Position numbers and translations under genes: made by a program. This document shows, piece after piece, positions 1 to 8,465 of a DNA stretch of 64,000 bases. Source of the stretch: Xanthomarina arctica. GTDB taxonomy: Bacteria > Bacteroidota > Bacteroidia > Flavobacteriales > Flavobacteriaceae. The DNA is taken from the NCBI RefSeq assembly GCF_014638915.1, contig NZ_BMFQ01000001.1, forward strand, positions 496,001-560,000. The letters are read 5' to 3'. The notes beneath the pieces were generated by a model. That model was not told the DNA's origin, did not search any database, and saw nothing but the letters and a program-made list of their open reading frames with translations. Every line of letters starts with the position of its first letter. Position 1 is the stretch's first letter.

Positions 1-1115
1 TCTGTATTTTCGTGCCACACTATTTTATCATCTTCAGAGGAAGATGAAATGACATCCATATCTCCGTCCCCATCTAGATCTGTGGGATAAATTGAAAGCA
101 CAAAATGGGCATTTTCAGTAATAAGTTGTTCCATTCCAAAATTACCATTACCATCAGTGTTTTCATACCAAGCAACTTTATCATCCCCTGAGGACGATGA
201 AATGACATCCATATCTCCGTCTCCATCCACATCTCTTGCATATGCGTTGTTGGCACCGAGTGCATTGGAAGAAATAATTTGTAGTTCACCAAATGTCCCC
301 TGGCCATCCATATTTTCATACCAAGCTATTTTGTCATAATATATTGATGTGAGGACGTCCATATCGCCATCATTATCCAAATCGCTCGCATATAATGATT
401 GTGCATTATTGACGGTAGATATGTTTATTTGAGGCCCTAGGTTGCCTAACCCATCCGTATTTTCTTGCCAGGCCAGCCTATCTGACAAATACACTACATC
501 CATATCGCCATCGCCATCCATATCAACTGAGTTGATAATATTTATATGACCCACGTTGGTTGCTATGGAGTGCTGAACTCCAAAAGTGCCTAACCCATCT
601 GTGTTTTCGTACCAAATAATGCCATTACCATCACTATCTGGAGACAGTATATCCATATCTCCGTCGCCATCAAAATCAACCATCACTAAAGAGTTAACTG
701 AATGGGCGTCAGTAGCAACCACTTGTTCTTCACCAAAAGCACCAAGGCCATCAGTATTTTCAAACCAAACTATTTTGTAATCATAATTTGAGTTGGAAAC
801 TACATCCAAATCGCCATCGCCATCGAAATCGGTAGCAGAAACAAAGGATGCACCACTAACCCCAATGGAAATAACTTTTTGTAGACCAAAATAGCCTTGC
901 CCATCCACATTCTCATACCAGGCTATTTTATTATCATTAGAAGAAGCGGACAATATATCCATGTCTCCATCTCCATCTAAATCTGCAGAAAAAATGGTGT
1001 TTATTCCATCTACAGAGACCGTTCGGTCTGTAATGACATTTTCCTGAAACGCTATTTGTGAAAAACTCAACTGTAAATGAAAAATGAAAATAATTACAAG
1101 GTAAAACTGTTTCAT
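1..1115 (-). CDS. Secreted VCBS/FG-GAP repeat protein, C-terminus cut by window edge
   Basis: The frame is open from the ATG at 1113-1115 to the window edge, so the C-terminus is missing. The first 20 residues are a Sec signal peptide (hydrophobic core, ending SFSQ). The rest is seven copies, about 50 residues apart, of D-x-DGDGDMD followed about 14 residues later by (I/V)xWYEN and DGxGxFG. This is the calcium-binding FG-GAP/VCBS pattern of beta-propeller proteins. In flavobacteria such proteins are usually exported by type IX secretion, but the expected C-terminal sorting domain lies outside the window. Substrate and role are unknown. Shadow frames in this stretch are not real genes. Confidence 0.9.
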   Translation of the reverse strand, partial: MKQFYLVIIFIFHLQLSFSQIAFQENVITDRTVSVDGINTIFSADLDGDGDMDILSASSNDNKIAWYENVDGQGYFGLQKVISIGVSGASFVSATDFDGDGDLDVVSNSNYDYKIVWFENTDGLGAFGEEQVVATDAHSVNSLVMVDFDGDGDMDILSPDSDGNGIIWYENTDGLGTFGVQHSIATNVGHINIINSVDMDGDGDMDVVYLSDRLAWQENTDGLGNLGPQINISTVNNAQSLYASDLDNDGDMDVLTSIYYDKIAWYENMDGQGTFGELQIISSNALGANNAYARDVDGDGDMDVISSSSGDDKVAWYENTDGNGNFGMEQLITENAHFVLSIYPTDLDGDGDMDVISSSSEDDKIVWHENT

Positions 1116-1478
1116 ATCTATAAATCTTAACTTTACGAATAAACAAATTCTGTAGCGAACATAAAAACTCCAAAGCTATATTTTCGATATAATACACAAT
1201 TTATTGTCTTTGAATTTTAAATGAATAAATGTTTTGATAAAAAAAATTATTCAGGCTTAGTTTGTTTTTCACCAACGATCTACTCGTTCCCTATCTATGA
1301 CACTTCAATTCTATTACTCCAATGTTAGTATTTTTAACTAAAAACATAAACTTAATCACTATGTTTTATTTTTGCCATTTATTTAAATTTTAAACAACTT
1401 AAATAGAAAAGCACTCCCTTGAAGAATTCAAAATTTTAAAAAATGGTTTAATATAATATAGAAAGAATAATCCAATTT

Positions 1479-1500
1479 GTTGAACCTATGTTGAACCCAT
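1479..1500. repeat. Two tandem 11-base units next to the tRNA
   Basis: GTTGAACCTAT at 1479-1489 is followed directly by GTTGAACCCAT at 1490-1500, one base different. It lies just beyond the 3' end of tRNA-Asn. Short direct repeats beside a tRNA 3' end can be integrase arm sites or scars of an element, but no integrase is nearby, so no function is assigned. Confidence 0.5.
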
Positions 1501-1507
1501 ATAAAAT

Positions 1508-1537
1508 AAAAAAGCCCTTACATTTCTGTAAAGGCTT
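1508..1537 (-). terminator. Intrinsic terminator of tRNA-Asn
   Basis: Read leftward, a 10-bp stem (AAGCCTTTAC with GTAAGGGCTT, one G-T pair) with a 6-base loop is followed by a run of T. It starts 10 bases after the encoded CCA of the tRNA. Confidence 0.8.
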
Positions 1538-1549
1538 ATTCCCATTTGG

Positions 1550-1623
1550 CTCCTCCTCTTAGGCTCGAACTAAGGACCCTCTGATTAACAGTCAGATGCT
1601 CTAACCAACTGAGCTAAGGAGGA
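1550..1623 (-). tRNA. tRNA-Asn (anticodon GTT)
   Basis: On the minus strand the sequence folds into a full cloverleaf. The acceptor stem is TCCTCCT with AGGAGGA. The D-arm contains AGCTCAGTTGGTTAGAGC, the anticodon stem is TCTGA/TCAGA around loop CTGTTAA (anticodon GTT), and the T-arm is CTTAG-TTCGAGC-CTAAG. The discriminator base is G, normal for tRNA-Asn, and CCA is encoded at 1547-1549. A hairpin terminator follows. Confidence 0.97.
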
Positions 1624-1769
1624 GTGTTGCTTTCTTTTTAAGTCTTTTTTCTGACTTCCACATTTCCTAAACTATCTAAAATTAGAGTTGTTTTGTAGTG
1701 TGTTTTTTCGCGTTAGCGAGCGCAAATATATATGTTATTTTAGATATTACAAACTTTTTTTAAAAAAAT

Positions 1770-3116
1770 TTAATTAAAAATTGCTTTAAATATATCGTTC
1801 CCGTTTGCAAATAAAACCAACCCGATTAAAAGAATAAAACCAACCAATTGTGCATACTCTAAAAATTTGTCGCTTGGCTTTCTTCCAGAGATCATTTCAT
1901 ATAGCAAAAACATCACATGACCACCATCTAAAGCTGGAATTGGTAATAAATTTAAAACCCCTAGCATAATGGATAAAAAGGCTGTAATGTTCCAAAACAC
2001 CTGCCAGCTCCAAAAGCTTGGAAAGATATCATAAATAGCTTTAAAACCACCAACACCCTTGTAAGCTCCTGTACTTGGCGTAAAAATAGCTTTGAATTGT
2101 GTGATATAAGATGATATTTTATCACCCGTCTTTTCAATTCCCACAGGAATAGACTCTAAGAAACCATAACTTTTAGTTTCATAGGTATAATAACCCAAGG
2201 CTTCTAAAGTTTCTGAAGTCGCACCAGATGCATATATCAAACTCAATTTACCATCATCGCTAATGGTTAAAGGTATTTGAATGGTTTCTTTATTTCTTAA
2301 AATAGTAGCTTCCACTTCTTGACCTTTTAAAGTTTCAAGTGCGGGAATAACCTCGTCAATATACTTTGTTTCTTGTCCGTTAAAACCAATTATAATATCG
2401 CCTTTTAAAATACCACTCCCTTTATTGAAAGAAGAATCTGGTACCTCAGCAATAATAAAAGGCATACGCAAATCAATAAACTTCTTTTCTTTAGAGTCTA
2501 TTAACTGTGCTAAAAAATCTTGTGGTAACGTAACGGTCGACTGTTGCCCGTTTCTTTCTATTACAATATTTTTTCCAAATAGTACTTTTTCAGGTATTTG
2601 AGAGAAGTCTTCAATAATCTCGCCATCTACAGAAACAATTTTGTCCCCAGTAAGTAATCCTGCATTGTTCGCTGCCGTACTTTCAACTAAAACGCCATCT
2701 TTAATATTTTCAACAGGAAGAAATCTATCTCCATAGAAATAGCTCATTCCTATATATATAACAACTGCTAAAAGGAAGTTAACTGTGACACCACCAAGCA
2801 TAATGATTAAACGTTGCCAGGCTGGTTTGGAACGAAATTCCCATGGTTGTGGTGGTAAAGCCATTTGCTCTTTGTCCATGCTTTCGTCTATCATTCCTGA
2901 TATCTTAACATAACCTCCAAGTGGCAACCATCCTATTCCGTAAACGGTATCCCCAATCTTCTTTTTAAATAAAGAAAACTTAATATCGAAAAATAAGTAA
3001 AACTTTTCTACTCTAGTTTTAAAAAGCTTTGCAGGAATAAAATGTCCTAACTCATGCAAAACAATTAATAATGAAAGACTCAATAAAAATTGAGATATTT
3101 TTATAACAAACTCCAT
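1770..3116 (-). CDS. rseP: RseP-type intramembrane zinc metalloprotease (site-2 protease, M50)
   Basis: 448 residues, normal for the family. The first membrane helix carries the zinc-binding HELGH (H21, E22, H25), and the last third has LPIPALDGGH (about residues 392-400), whose Asp is the third zinc ligand. Between them lie two PDZ-like regions (about 125-205 and 210-295) and further hydrophobic segments. RseP cuts transmembrane substrates such as anti-sigma factors or leftover signal peptides in the inner membrane. The local partner is unknown; the ECF sigma gene at 22.8 kb is not adjacent. A TACTTTTG promoter box lies 31 bases upstream of the ATG. Confidence 0.95.
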   Translation of the reverse strand: MEFVIKISQFLLSLSLLIVLHELGHFIPAKLFKTRVEKFYLFFDIKFSLFKKKIGDTVYGIGWLPLGGYVKISGMIDESMDKEQMALPPQPWEFRSKPAWQRLIIMLGGVTVNFLLAVVIYIGMSYFYGDRFLPVENIKDGVLVESTAANNAGLLTGDKIVSVDGEIIEDFSQIPEKVLFGKNIVIERNGQQSTVTLPQDFLAQLIDSKEKKFIDLRMPFIIAEVPDSSFNKGSGILKGDIIIGFNGQETKYIDEVIPALETLKGQEVEATILRNKETIQIPLTISDDGKLSLIYASGATSETLEALGYYTYETKSYGFLESIPVGIEKTGDKISSYITQFKAIFTPSTGAYKGVGGFKAIYDIFPSFWSWQVFWNITAFLSIMLGVLNLLPIPALDGGHVMFLLYEMISGRKPSDKFLEYAQLVGFILLIGLVLFANGNDIFKAIFN

Positions 3117-3146
3117 GTAAATTCTTGTCTAATGTAAATTAATCTG

Positions 3147-3154
3147 CAAAAGTA
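3147..3154 (-). promoter_or_regulatory. -7 promoter element of rseP
   Basis: Minus-strand TACTTTTG matches the Bacteroidota -7 consensus TAnnTTTG exactly. It predicts a start of transcription about 25 bases before the rseP ATG. No clear -33 TTG at the usual distance was found. Confidence 0.6.
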
Positions 3155-3195
3155 GTCTTTTAGCATGATTTAGAAAACAAATACAACCGTATTCC

Positions 3196-5133
3196 CTAGT
3201 TTTTTAACACCGATTTATTAATTACCCCAAGATTGGTTTCTAATTGAACAAAAAACATACCTGTAGGTAAAGAAGAGAAGTCTAAATTACTGGTCCATGG
3301 CGTTGTAATTAAAAGCTGACCTAAGGTATTATAAACGTTAATCTTATTTACTGTTATATTTTGAGGCTTTGAAATTGTTATATTTTGAGCTGTAGGATTG
3401 GGATAAATACTAAACTGATTGTCTAATTCTACACTATTAATACCCAAGAGAACGGTGTTATTTCTTGAAATTAAATCTACTTCTGGATCAAAAAGAATGT
3501 TAGCTACTGGAAATGTTACGGCTCTTAAAAATATTTCGTTATTTGTTGTATTGTCTAGAACCAGATCTAAAACCTCTCCAGAAGTTCCTATAACCCTTAT
3601 TGGAACTGGTGCTTCAAAAAAGGAAACTGATGCATTACTTTGAGTTTGTGCAATGGAAACCCTTATCTGGCTTTCATTAGTCTGTTGCCATTCTATGGTA
3701 TAACTTGGATACCCTTGATTGTATATCCAATCGTTAAAAAACTCTGTTAAGTCCTGCCCGCTAGCTGTTTCCATAACAGCTTTATAATCTTCAGTTTTCG
3801 CATAAGCATAAGACAAATTAACATCTGTTAAATAATTTTGCATGCCCTGAAAAAAGGTTTCATCGCTTAACTTTTTTCGTAGCATATGGGTTACCATAGC
3901 GCCTTTGTTATAACTCAACCTACTACTAAAAATTCTATTTACGCTTAAAGTATCCGAATCTGTTAAATAAACAGCTCCTCCACTTTGTGAGGTTATTGAA
4001 CTATTTAATGATTCCTTCCAACTAATAAAAGAACTATTACCATCTAAATTTTCAATAACTAATCCAGATAAATAAGTAGCAAAACCTTCATTTAACCAGA
4101 TATCTTTCCAGCTTCCACAAGTTACTTTATCTCCAAACCATTGATGTCCTAATTCGTGTGCAATTAAGCCTCTTCCAAAACTTCCCATAAAAGAAACCGT
4201 TGTATGTTCCATACCTCCACCCCAACCAAATTGGGCATGTCCGTATTTTTCATTTGCAAAAGGATATTCTCCAAACAAATCGGTGTAAAGATTCATAATA
4301 TCGACTGTAACAGGTGTACTAGCTTCTGCATAGTCCAAATCTTCCGGATAGACATAATTGATAATCTCAAACGGATCTCCATTATTAGGAACATTGTGCG
4401 AATAAACAGCATAGTTAGTTACTGCCATTGCCACCAAATAAGCAGGAATAGGATATTGATGCTTATAATGCGTAGTTTTAAAAGATCCATTAATAGTTTG
4501 ACTCTGCTCCAAACCATTAGAAACTGCAATATATTCTTCGTTTGAAGGATTATTTATAGGTGTGGTAATATACACATCCAAGTTATCTATCTTATCAATT
4601 AAATCTTGTTTACATGGCCACCATCCCATAGCTCCATAAGGCTCGGAAAGTGTCCAAACTATTGGGTCGCCATTATGAGTTGTTTGTTCAAAAGAACCAA
4701 AACCAGAACTTATTGGATTTCCAGAATAACTTATGGTTAATGAGTCTAAAACTCCCATATTTTGAACCTGGTTTAAGGTAATTACCAATTCATCTTCAGA
4801 ATTTTGAACATAAGAAAGTGGTGTTCCTCTCTGTAAAATCTGAGAAACAACCATATTATTTGACAGTTCGAAAGTTACTTCCGAAAGATTTTCTTTAGCC
4901 TCAAAGTAAGTAGTCACATCTCCTGAAATAAAAGCTTGAGTTGGGTCCACATCTAGTTCTAATCTATGGTAAGTCACATCGTAATTTCCAGTATTCATGT
5001 TAACACGATGAAGTATTTTGTTTAAAGCCGCCTTTGTTTCGGCTTCTCTAATCATTTCCATGGATTCAGTATAATTTTGTCCAAAAGAAATTAATGGAAA
5101 TACAATGAGAAGGTAATTTATTATTTTTTTCAA
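3196..5133 (-). CDS. Secreted M1-family aminopeptidase with type IX sorting domain
   Basis: 645 residues. A signal peptide (1-19, ending ISFGQ) is followed by the M1 N-terminal beta-domain. The catalytic domain has GWGGGMEH (303-310, the M1 substrate-binding signature) and HELGHQWFG (H326, E327, H330), with the third zinc ligand E349 in WLNEGFATY. The last ~80 residues (YPNPTAQNITISKP..., ending NKSVLKN) form a T9SS type A sorting domain, so the enzyme is exported across the outer membrane and either anchored or released. It should remove N-terminal residues from peptides; exact specificity is not visible. Confidence 0.93.
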   Translation of the reverse strand: MKKIINYLLIVFPLISFGQNYTESMEMIREAETKAALNKILHRVNMNTGNYDVTYHRLELDVDPTQAFISGDVTTYFEAKENLSEVTFELSNNMVVSQILQRGTPLSYVQNSEDELVITLNQVQNMGVLDSLTISYSGNPISSGFGSFEQTTHNGDPIVWTLSEPYGAMGWWPCKQDLIDKIDNLDVYITTPINNPSNEEYIAVSNGLEQSQTINGSFKTTHYKHQYPIPAYLVAMAVTNYAVYSHNVPNNGDPFEIINYVYPEDLDYAEASTPVTVDIMNLYTDLFGEYPFANEKYGHAQFGWGGGMEHTTVSFMGSFGRGLIAHELGHQWFGDKVTCGSWKDIWLNEGFATYLSGLVIENLDGNSSFISWKESLNSSITSQSGGAVYLTDSDTLSVNRIFSSRLSYNKGAMVTHMLRKKLSDETFFQGMQNYLTDVNLSYAYAKTEDYKAVMETASGQDLTEFFNDWIYNQGYPSYTIEWQQTNESQIRVSIAQTQSNASVSFFEAPVPIRVIGTSGEVLDLVLDNTTNNEIFLRAVTFPVANILFDPEVDLISRNNTVLLGINSVELDNQFSIYPNPTAQNITISKPQNITVNKINVYNTLGQLLITTPWTSNLDFSSLPTGMFFVQLETNLGVINKSVLKN

Positions 5134-5183
5134 AACGTTATATTTAAGTTGTTAAAAATACCGAATAAAAGACTAACCTATCG

Positions 5184-5191
5184 TATTTTTG
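5184..5191 (+). promoter_or_regulatory. -7 promoter element of the SCO gene
   Basis: TATTTTTG matches TAnnTTTG exactly. It overlaps an upstream in-frame TTG (5189), which rules out that TTG as the start and supports the ATG at 5228. Confidence 0.6.
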
Positions 5192-5227
5192 CTTATAATT
5201 CTTATAAGTAATTTCAAATTTAAGTAC

Positions 5228-5899
5228 ATGCTTTCATTTTTTAAAGATTACAAATACTTCGCTATTGTATTCGCAATAATATCTCTGATTATCGTTTCTA
5301 TAATTTACAATATTTTCGATGTTTACAAGCCTCTTCCCATCTATCAACCAGCTATGGTAAATACCGAAATGGTGGATAGCACCATTCAGTACGTAAAAAA
5401 ATATCATAAAATCGCCGATTTCAGTTTAACAAATCAAAATGGCGAAACCATCACTCAGGACACGTATAAAGATAAAATTTATGTGGCCGATTTCTTTTTT
5501 ACAACCTGCCAAACCATCTGTCCAATCATGACAGATCATATGGCCATAATTCAAAAAGAAATTATGAATGACCCGGATGTCATGTTACTATCTCATTCTG
5601 TAACACCTGTTATTGATAGTGTACCTCAACTTAAAAAATATGCCATTAAAAAAGGTGTTAATGATGCCAAATGGAATTTAGTTACAGGAGATAAAAAACA
5701 AATCTACTCCCTAGCACGAAAAAGTTATTTAGCTGTTAAAACGGATGGGAATGGAGATGAATTTGACATGATTCATACCGAAAACTTTATGTTAATTGAT
5801 AAAAAACGACAGATAAGAGGTTATTATGACGGAACAAATCCTGAAGATATTTCGCGCTTAATTGATGATATTCAAATCTTAAAAGAAGAATATAAATAG
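5228..5899 (+). CDS. SCO1/SenC family membrane-anchored copper/thiol protein
   Basis: 223 residues from the ATG at 5228; an upstream TTG in frame lies inside the promoter. One N-terminal membrane helix (about residues 8-30) anchors a periplasmic thioredoxin fold. The SCO signature is present: TTCQTICPIMTDH (CxxxC) and the distant conserved His in MIHTENFMLID. SCO proteins deliver copper to, or reduce, the CuA centre of cytochrome oxidase. No oxidase gene is in view. It sits just upstream of the feo genes, but feoA has its own promoter, so co-transcription is not needed. Confidence 0.92.
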   Translation: MLSFFKDYKYFAIVFAIISLIIVSIIYNIFDVYKPLPIYQPAMVNTEMVDSTIQYVKKYHKIADFSLTNQNGETITQDTYKDKIYVADFFFTTCQTICPIMTDHMAIIQKEIMNDPDVMLLSHSVTPVIDSVPQLKKYAIKKGVNDAKWNLVTGDKKQIYSLARKSYLAVKTDGNGDEFDMIHTENFMLIDKKRQIRGYYDGTNPEDISRLIDDIQILKEEYK

Positions 5900-5917
5900 T
5901 TTTTTGTTTACAATTTT

Positions 5918-5945
5918 TTTACACTAATAATTTAACTTATTTTTG
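5918..5945 (+). promoter_or_regulatory. feoAB promoter with a possible partial DtxR-type half site
   Basis: TATTTTTG (5938-5945) is an exact -7 box 26 bases before the feoA start. Just upstream, TTTACACTAAT (5918-5928) matches 10 of 11 bases of the left part of the palindrome at 9597 (TTTAGACTAAT), but the right arm is not conserved. The promoter is likely; the operator is an inference from similarity and position. Confidence 0.5.
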
Positions 5946-5971
5946 CTTCTTTAAAATCAATCTAAATAAGC

Positions 5972-6205
5972 TTGGAAGTTACCGTAGCACATCTTAAAAG
6001 AGGAGAAAAGGCCATCATTGTTGATGTTTCTTCCATAAATATTCCATTAAAACTCTTAGAAATGGGTTGTTTACCTGGGAACGAGGTAGAACTTGTTCAA
6101 TTGGCTCCATTTTCAGATCCTATGTATCTTAAAATAAATGGAACCCATTTAGCAATAAGAAAAGAAACGGCTATTCATATTATAATTGAAATAACTAATG
6201 AGTAA
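5972..6205 (+). CDS. feoA: FeoA, cytosolic SH3-like partner of FeoB
   Basis: 77 residues, the usual FeoA size. The protein begins MEVTVAHLKRGEKAII and contains LLEMGCLPGNEVELV and FSDPMYLKINGTHLAIRKE, the typical FeoA SH3-like pattern. The start must be TTG: a TAA in the same frame lies two codons upstream (5963-5965) and no ATG occurs before residue 32, inside the fold. The gene overlaps feoB by 8 bases, so the two are translationally coupled. FeoA is needed for FeoB-dependent ferrous iron uptake. Confidence 0.93.
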   Translation: MEVTVAHLKRGEKAIIVDVSSINIPLKLLEMGCLPGNEVELVQLAPFSDPMYLKINGTHLAIRKETAIHIIIEITNE

Positions 6206-8297
6206 GCAGATAAATGTTGCCTTAATAGGAAACCCGAATACTGGAAAAACATCCGTTTTTAATGCCCTAACTGGATTAAACCAAAAAGTTGGAAATTATC
6301 CAGGAATTACTGTTGAAAAAAAGGAAGGGATTTGTAAACTTCCTCGAGGCGTCAAAGCTCATATCATAGATTTACCTGGAACATATAGTCTTAACGCATC
6401 TTCTTTAGACGAAAATGTGGTTATTGAATTGCTATTAAATAAAAACGATAAAGATTTCCCAGATGTTGCTGTAGTAGTAAGCGATGTCGAAAACCTAAAA
6501 CGAAATTTACTTTTATTTACTCAAATTAAAGATTTAGAGATTCCTACCATTCTTGTTATTAACATGGCAGATAGAATGAAATATAAAGGGATTTCTTTGG
6601 ATATACCATATTTAGAAGCAGAGCTTAATACGAAGATTGCCATTGTAAGTACAAGAAAAAAAGAAGGTATAGACAATTTAAAAGAGTTGATTTCTAATTT
6701 CAAGGAACTCTCTATAACGCCTTGTTTAAGTGCTTCTGAAATAGATAAAGAGTATTTCGATAACTTACGTAAGGCCTTTCCAAATCAGTTATTATACAAA
6801 CTTTGGTTAGTAATTACGCAAGATGTTAACTTTGGAAAAACGGATAGAAACGTTATAGATGCAGTTGCCGATTTTAAAACTAAGACGAAAGCAGATTTAA
6901 AGAAATTACAGCAAAAAGAAACTATAAAACGCTATCAGTTTATAAATAACACCCTTAAAAAAGGTCAAAACATAGATCTTAGTACGGCTAAAGATTTAAG
7001 AATTAGATTAGATAGAATTTTAACCCACAAAGTTTGGGGTTATGTTATTTTTCTTTTTATTTTATTAACCATTTTCCAAGCCATTTACGATTGGTCTGCC
7101 ATTCCAATGGATTTTATAGATAGTGCTTTTGCTTCATTAAGCGAATGGACAAAAAATGCTCTTCCTGAAGGTGCTCTTACTAGTTTATTAGCCGAAGGAA
7201 TTATTCCTGGCCTTGGTGGAATCGTTATATTTATTCCACAAATTGCTTTTCTGTTCTTATTTATTTCAGTTCTTGAAGAGAGTGGATATATGAGTCGCGT
7301 GGTCTTTTTAATGGATCGAGGAATGCGTCGCTTTGGATTAAGCGGGAAAAGTGTTGTACCATTAATTTCTGGAACTGCTTGTGCTATTCCAGCTATTATG
7401 GCAACTAGAAATATTGAAAGCTGGAAAGAACGTTTAATTACTATTTTGGTAACGCCTTTTACAACGTGTTCGGCCAGACTTCCTGTTTATTTAATTATAA
7501 TCTCCTTAGTCATTCCTGAAGGTCGTTTTCTTGGTCTAGGTTATCAAGCCTTAACCCTAATGCTTCTGTATTTAATAGGTTTTGCATCTGCTCTAATTTC
7601 AGCTATGATTTTAAATAAGGTTTTAAAAATTAAAAGCAAATCGTTTTTTGTAGTCGAAATGCCAAATTATAAACTCCCATTAATAAAAAATGTCGCTTTA
7701 ACAGTTGTAGAAAAAACAAAGTCGTTTGTATTTGGTGCCGGAAAAATAATATTAGCTATTTCCATCGTACTTTGGTTCTTAGCCTCTTATGGACCAGGTG
7801 ACCAATTTAATAATGCCGAGGAAATTGTAACAGAAAAATTTGCTTCCGATAATCTAACTGAAGACGAATTACAACAAGAAATTGCTTCTCAAAAACTAGA
7901 ATATTCCTTTATAGGATTAGCGGGAAGAGCTATTGAACCTGCTATAAGGCCTTTGGGTTACGACTGGAAAATTGGTATTGCAATTGTAAGCTCTTTTGCT
8001 GCAAGAGAAGTATTTGTAGGAACCTTAGCAACTATATATAGTGTTGGAAGTGATGATGAAGATACTATTAAAAACCGAATGGCTGGCGAAGTAAACCCTA
8101 TTTTAGGTGGCCCGCTTTTTAATTTTGCTTCTGGTATTTCATTAATGCTGTTCTATGCCTTTGCTATGCAATGCATGAGCACACTTGCTGTTGTAAAACG
8201 TGAAACAAATAGCTGGAAATGGCCTATTTTACAATTAGTACTTATGAGCGCTTTTGCTTATGTAGTGGCCCTAATTGCCTATCAAATTTTGATTTAA
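6198..8297 (+). CDS. feoB: FeoB ferrous iron transporter
   Basis: 699 residues. The N-terminal G domain has G1 GNPNTGKTS (11-19), G3 DLPGT and G4 NMAD (about 122). It is followed by a helical spacer and a membrane domain with two gate regions, including the conserved SGTACAIPAIMATR and FTTCSARLPVY cysteine-containing helices. FeoB carries Fe(II) across the inner membrane under control of GTP hydrolysis. The gene follows feoA with an overlap and is followed by a small FeoB-associated gene. All key motifs are intact. Confidence 0.97.
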   Translation: MSKQINVALIGNPNTGKTSVFNALTGLNQKVGNYPGITVEKKEGICKLPRGVKAHIIDLPGTYSLNASSLDENVVIELLLNKNDKDFPDVAVVVSDVENLKRNLLLFTQIKDLEIPTILVINMADRMKYKGISLDIPYLEAELNTKIAIVSTRKKEGIDNLKELISNFKELSITPCLSASEIDKEYFDNLRKAFPNQLLYKLWLVITQDVNFGKTDRNVIDAVADFKTKTKADLKKLQQKETIKRYQFINNTLKKGQNIDLSTAKDLRIRLDRILTHKVWGYVIFLFILLTIFQAIYDWSAIPMDFIDSAFASLSEWTKNALPEGALTSLLAEGIIPGLGGIVIFIPQIAFLFLFISVLEESGYMSRVVFLMDRGMRRFGLSGKSVVPLISGTACAIPAIMATRNIESWKERLITILVTPFTTCSARLPVYLIIISLVIPEGRFLGLGYQALTLMLLYLIGFASALISAMILNKVLKIKSKSFFVVEMPNYKLPLIKNVALTVVEKTKSFVFGAGKIILAISIVLWFLASYGPGDQFNNAEEIVTEKFASDNLTEDELQQEIASQKLEYSFIGLAGRAIEPAIRPLGYDWKIGIAIVSSFAAREVFVGTLATIYSVGSDDEDTIKNRMAGEVNPILGGPLFNFASGISLMLFYAFAMQCMSTLAVVKRETNSWKWPILQLVLMSAFAYVVALIAYQILI

Positions 8298-8327
8298 GGT
8301 TTTAGTATAAAATACGACTGAATAATT

Positions 8328-8465
8328 ATGAATGATATTCTACAAAATATTCTAGCTTTCGCAGCCCTTTTTATAGCTCTAGGCTTTTTGGTGAAGAAAT
8401 TCTTCTGGAAAAAACCGAAACCCAAAAATGGTATTAAAATCCATGATTGCGATAATTGCCATTAA
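8328..8465 (+). CDS. FeoB-associated Cys-rich single-pass membrane protein (45 aa)
   Basis: ATG at 8328, 45 residues. One membrane helix (about residues 6-23, LQNILAFAALFIALGFLV) is followed by a basic stretch KKFFWKKPKPK and a C-terminal HDCDNCH. This matches the small FeoB-associated Cys-rich membrane proteins found after feoB in many Bacteroidota and Firmicutes. The CxxC plus His tail suggests metal or redox contact with FeoB on the cytosolic side (inference). It starts 31 bases after feoB, and its stop overlaps the end of the convergent gene by 4 bases. Confidence 0.85.
   Translation: MNDILQNILAFAALFIALGFLVKKFFWKKPKPKNGIKIHDCDNCH

Larger units (their letters stand above)
1116..1546. other. 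Intergenic region between the VCBS gene and tRNA-Asn
   Basis: AT-rich spacer of about 430 bases without a credible gene. It must hold the promoter of the leftward VCBS gene, but no perfect TAnnTTTG element is seen upstream of position 1115. Its right end contains an 11-base tandem duplication (1479-1500) and the tRNA terminator (1508-1537), listed separately. Confidence 0.6.

Noticed and set aside
937-1197. Leftward frame of 86 codons at the start of the VCBS gene
   Set aside because: It is a shadow frame. The other frame encodes a signal peptide followed by seven regular repeats and is clearly the gene.
5138-5191. Promoter for the leftward M1 aminopeptidase
   Set aside because: No exact TAnnTTTG box was found on that strand upstream of 5133, so none was called.
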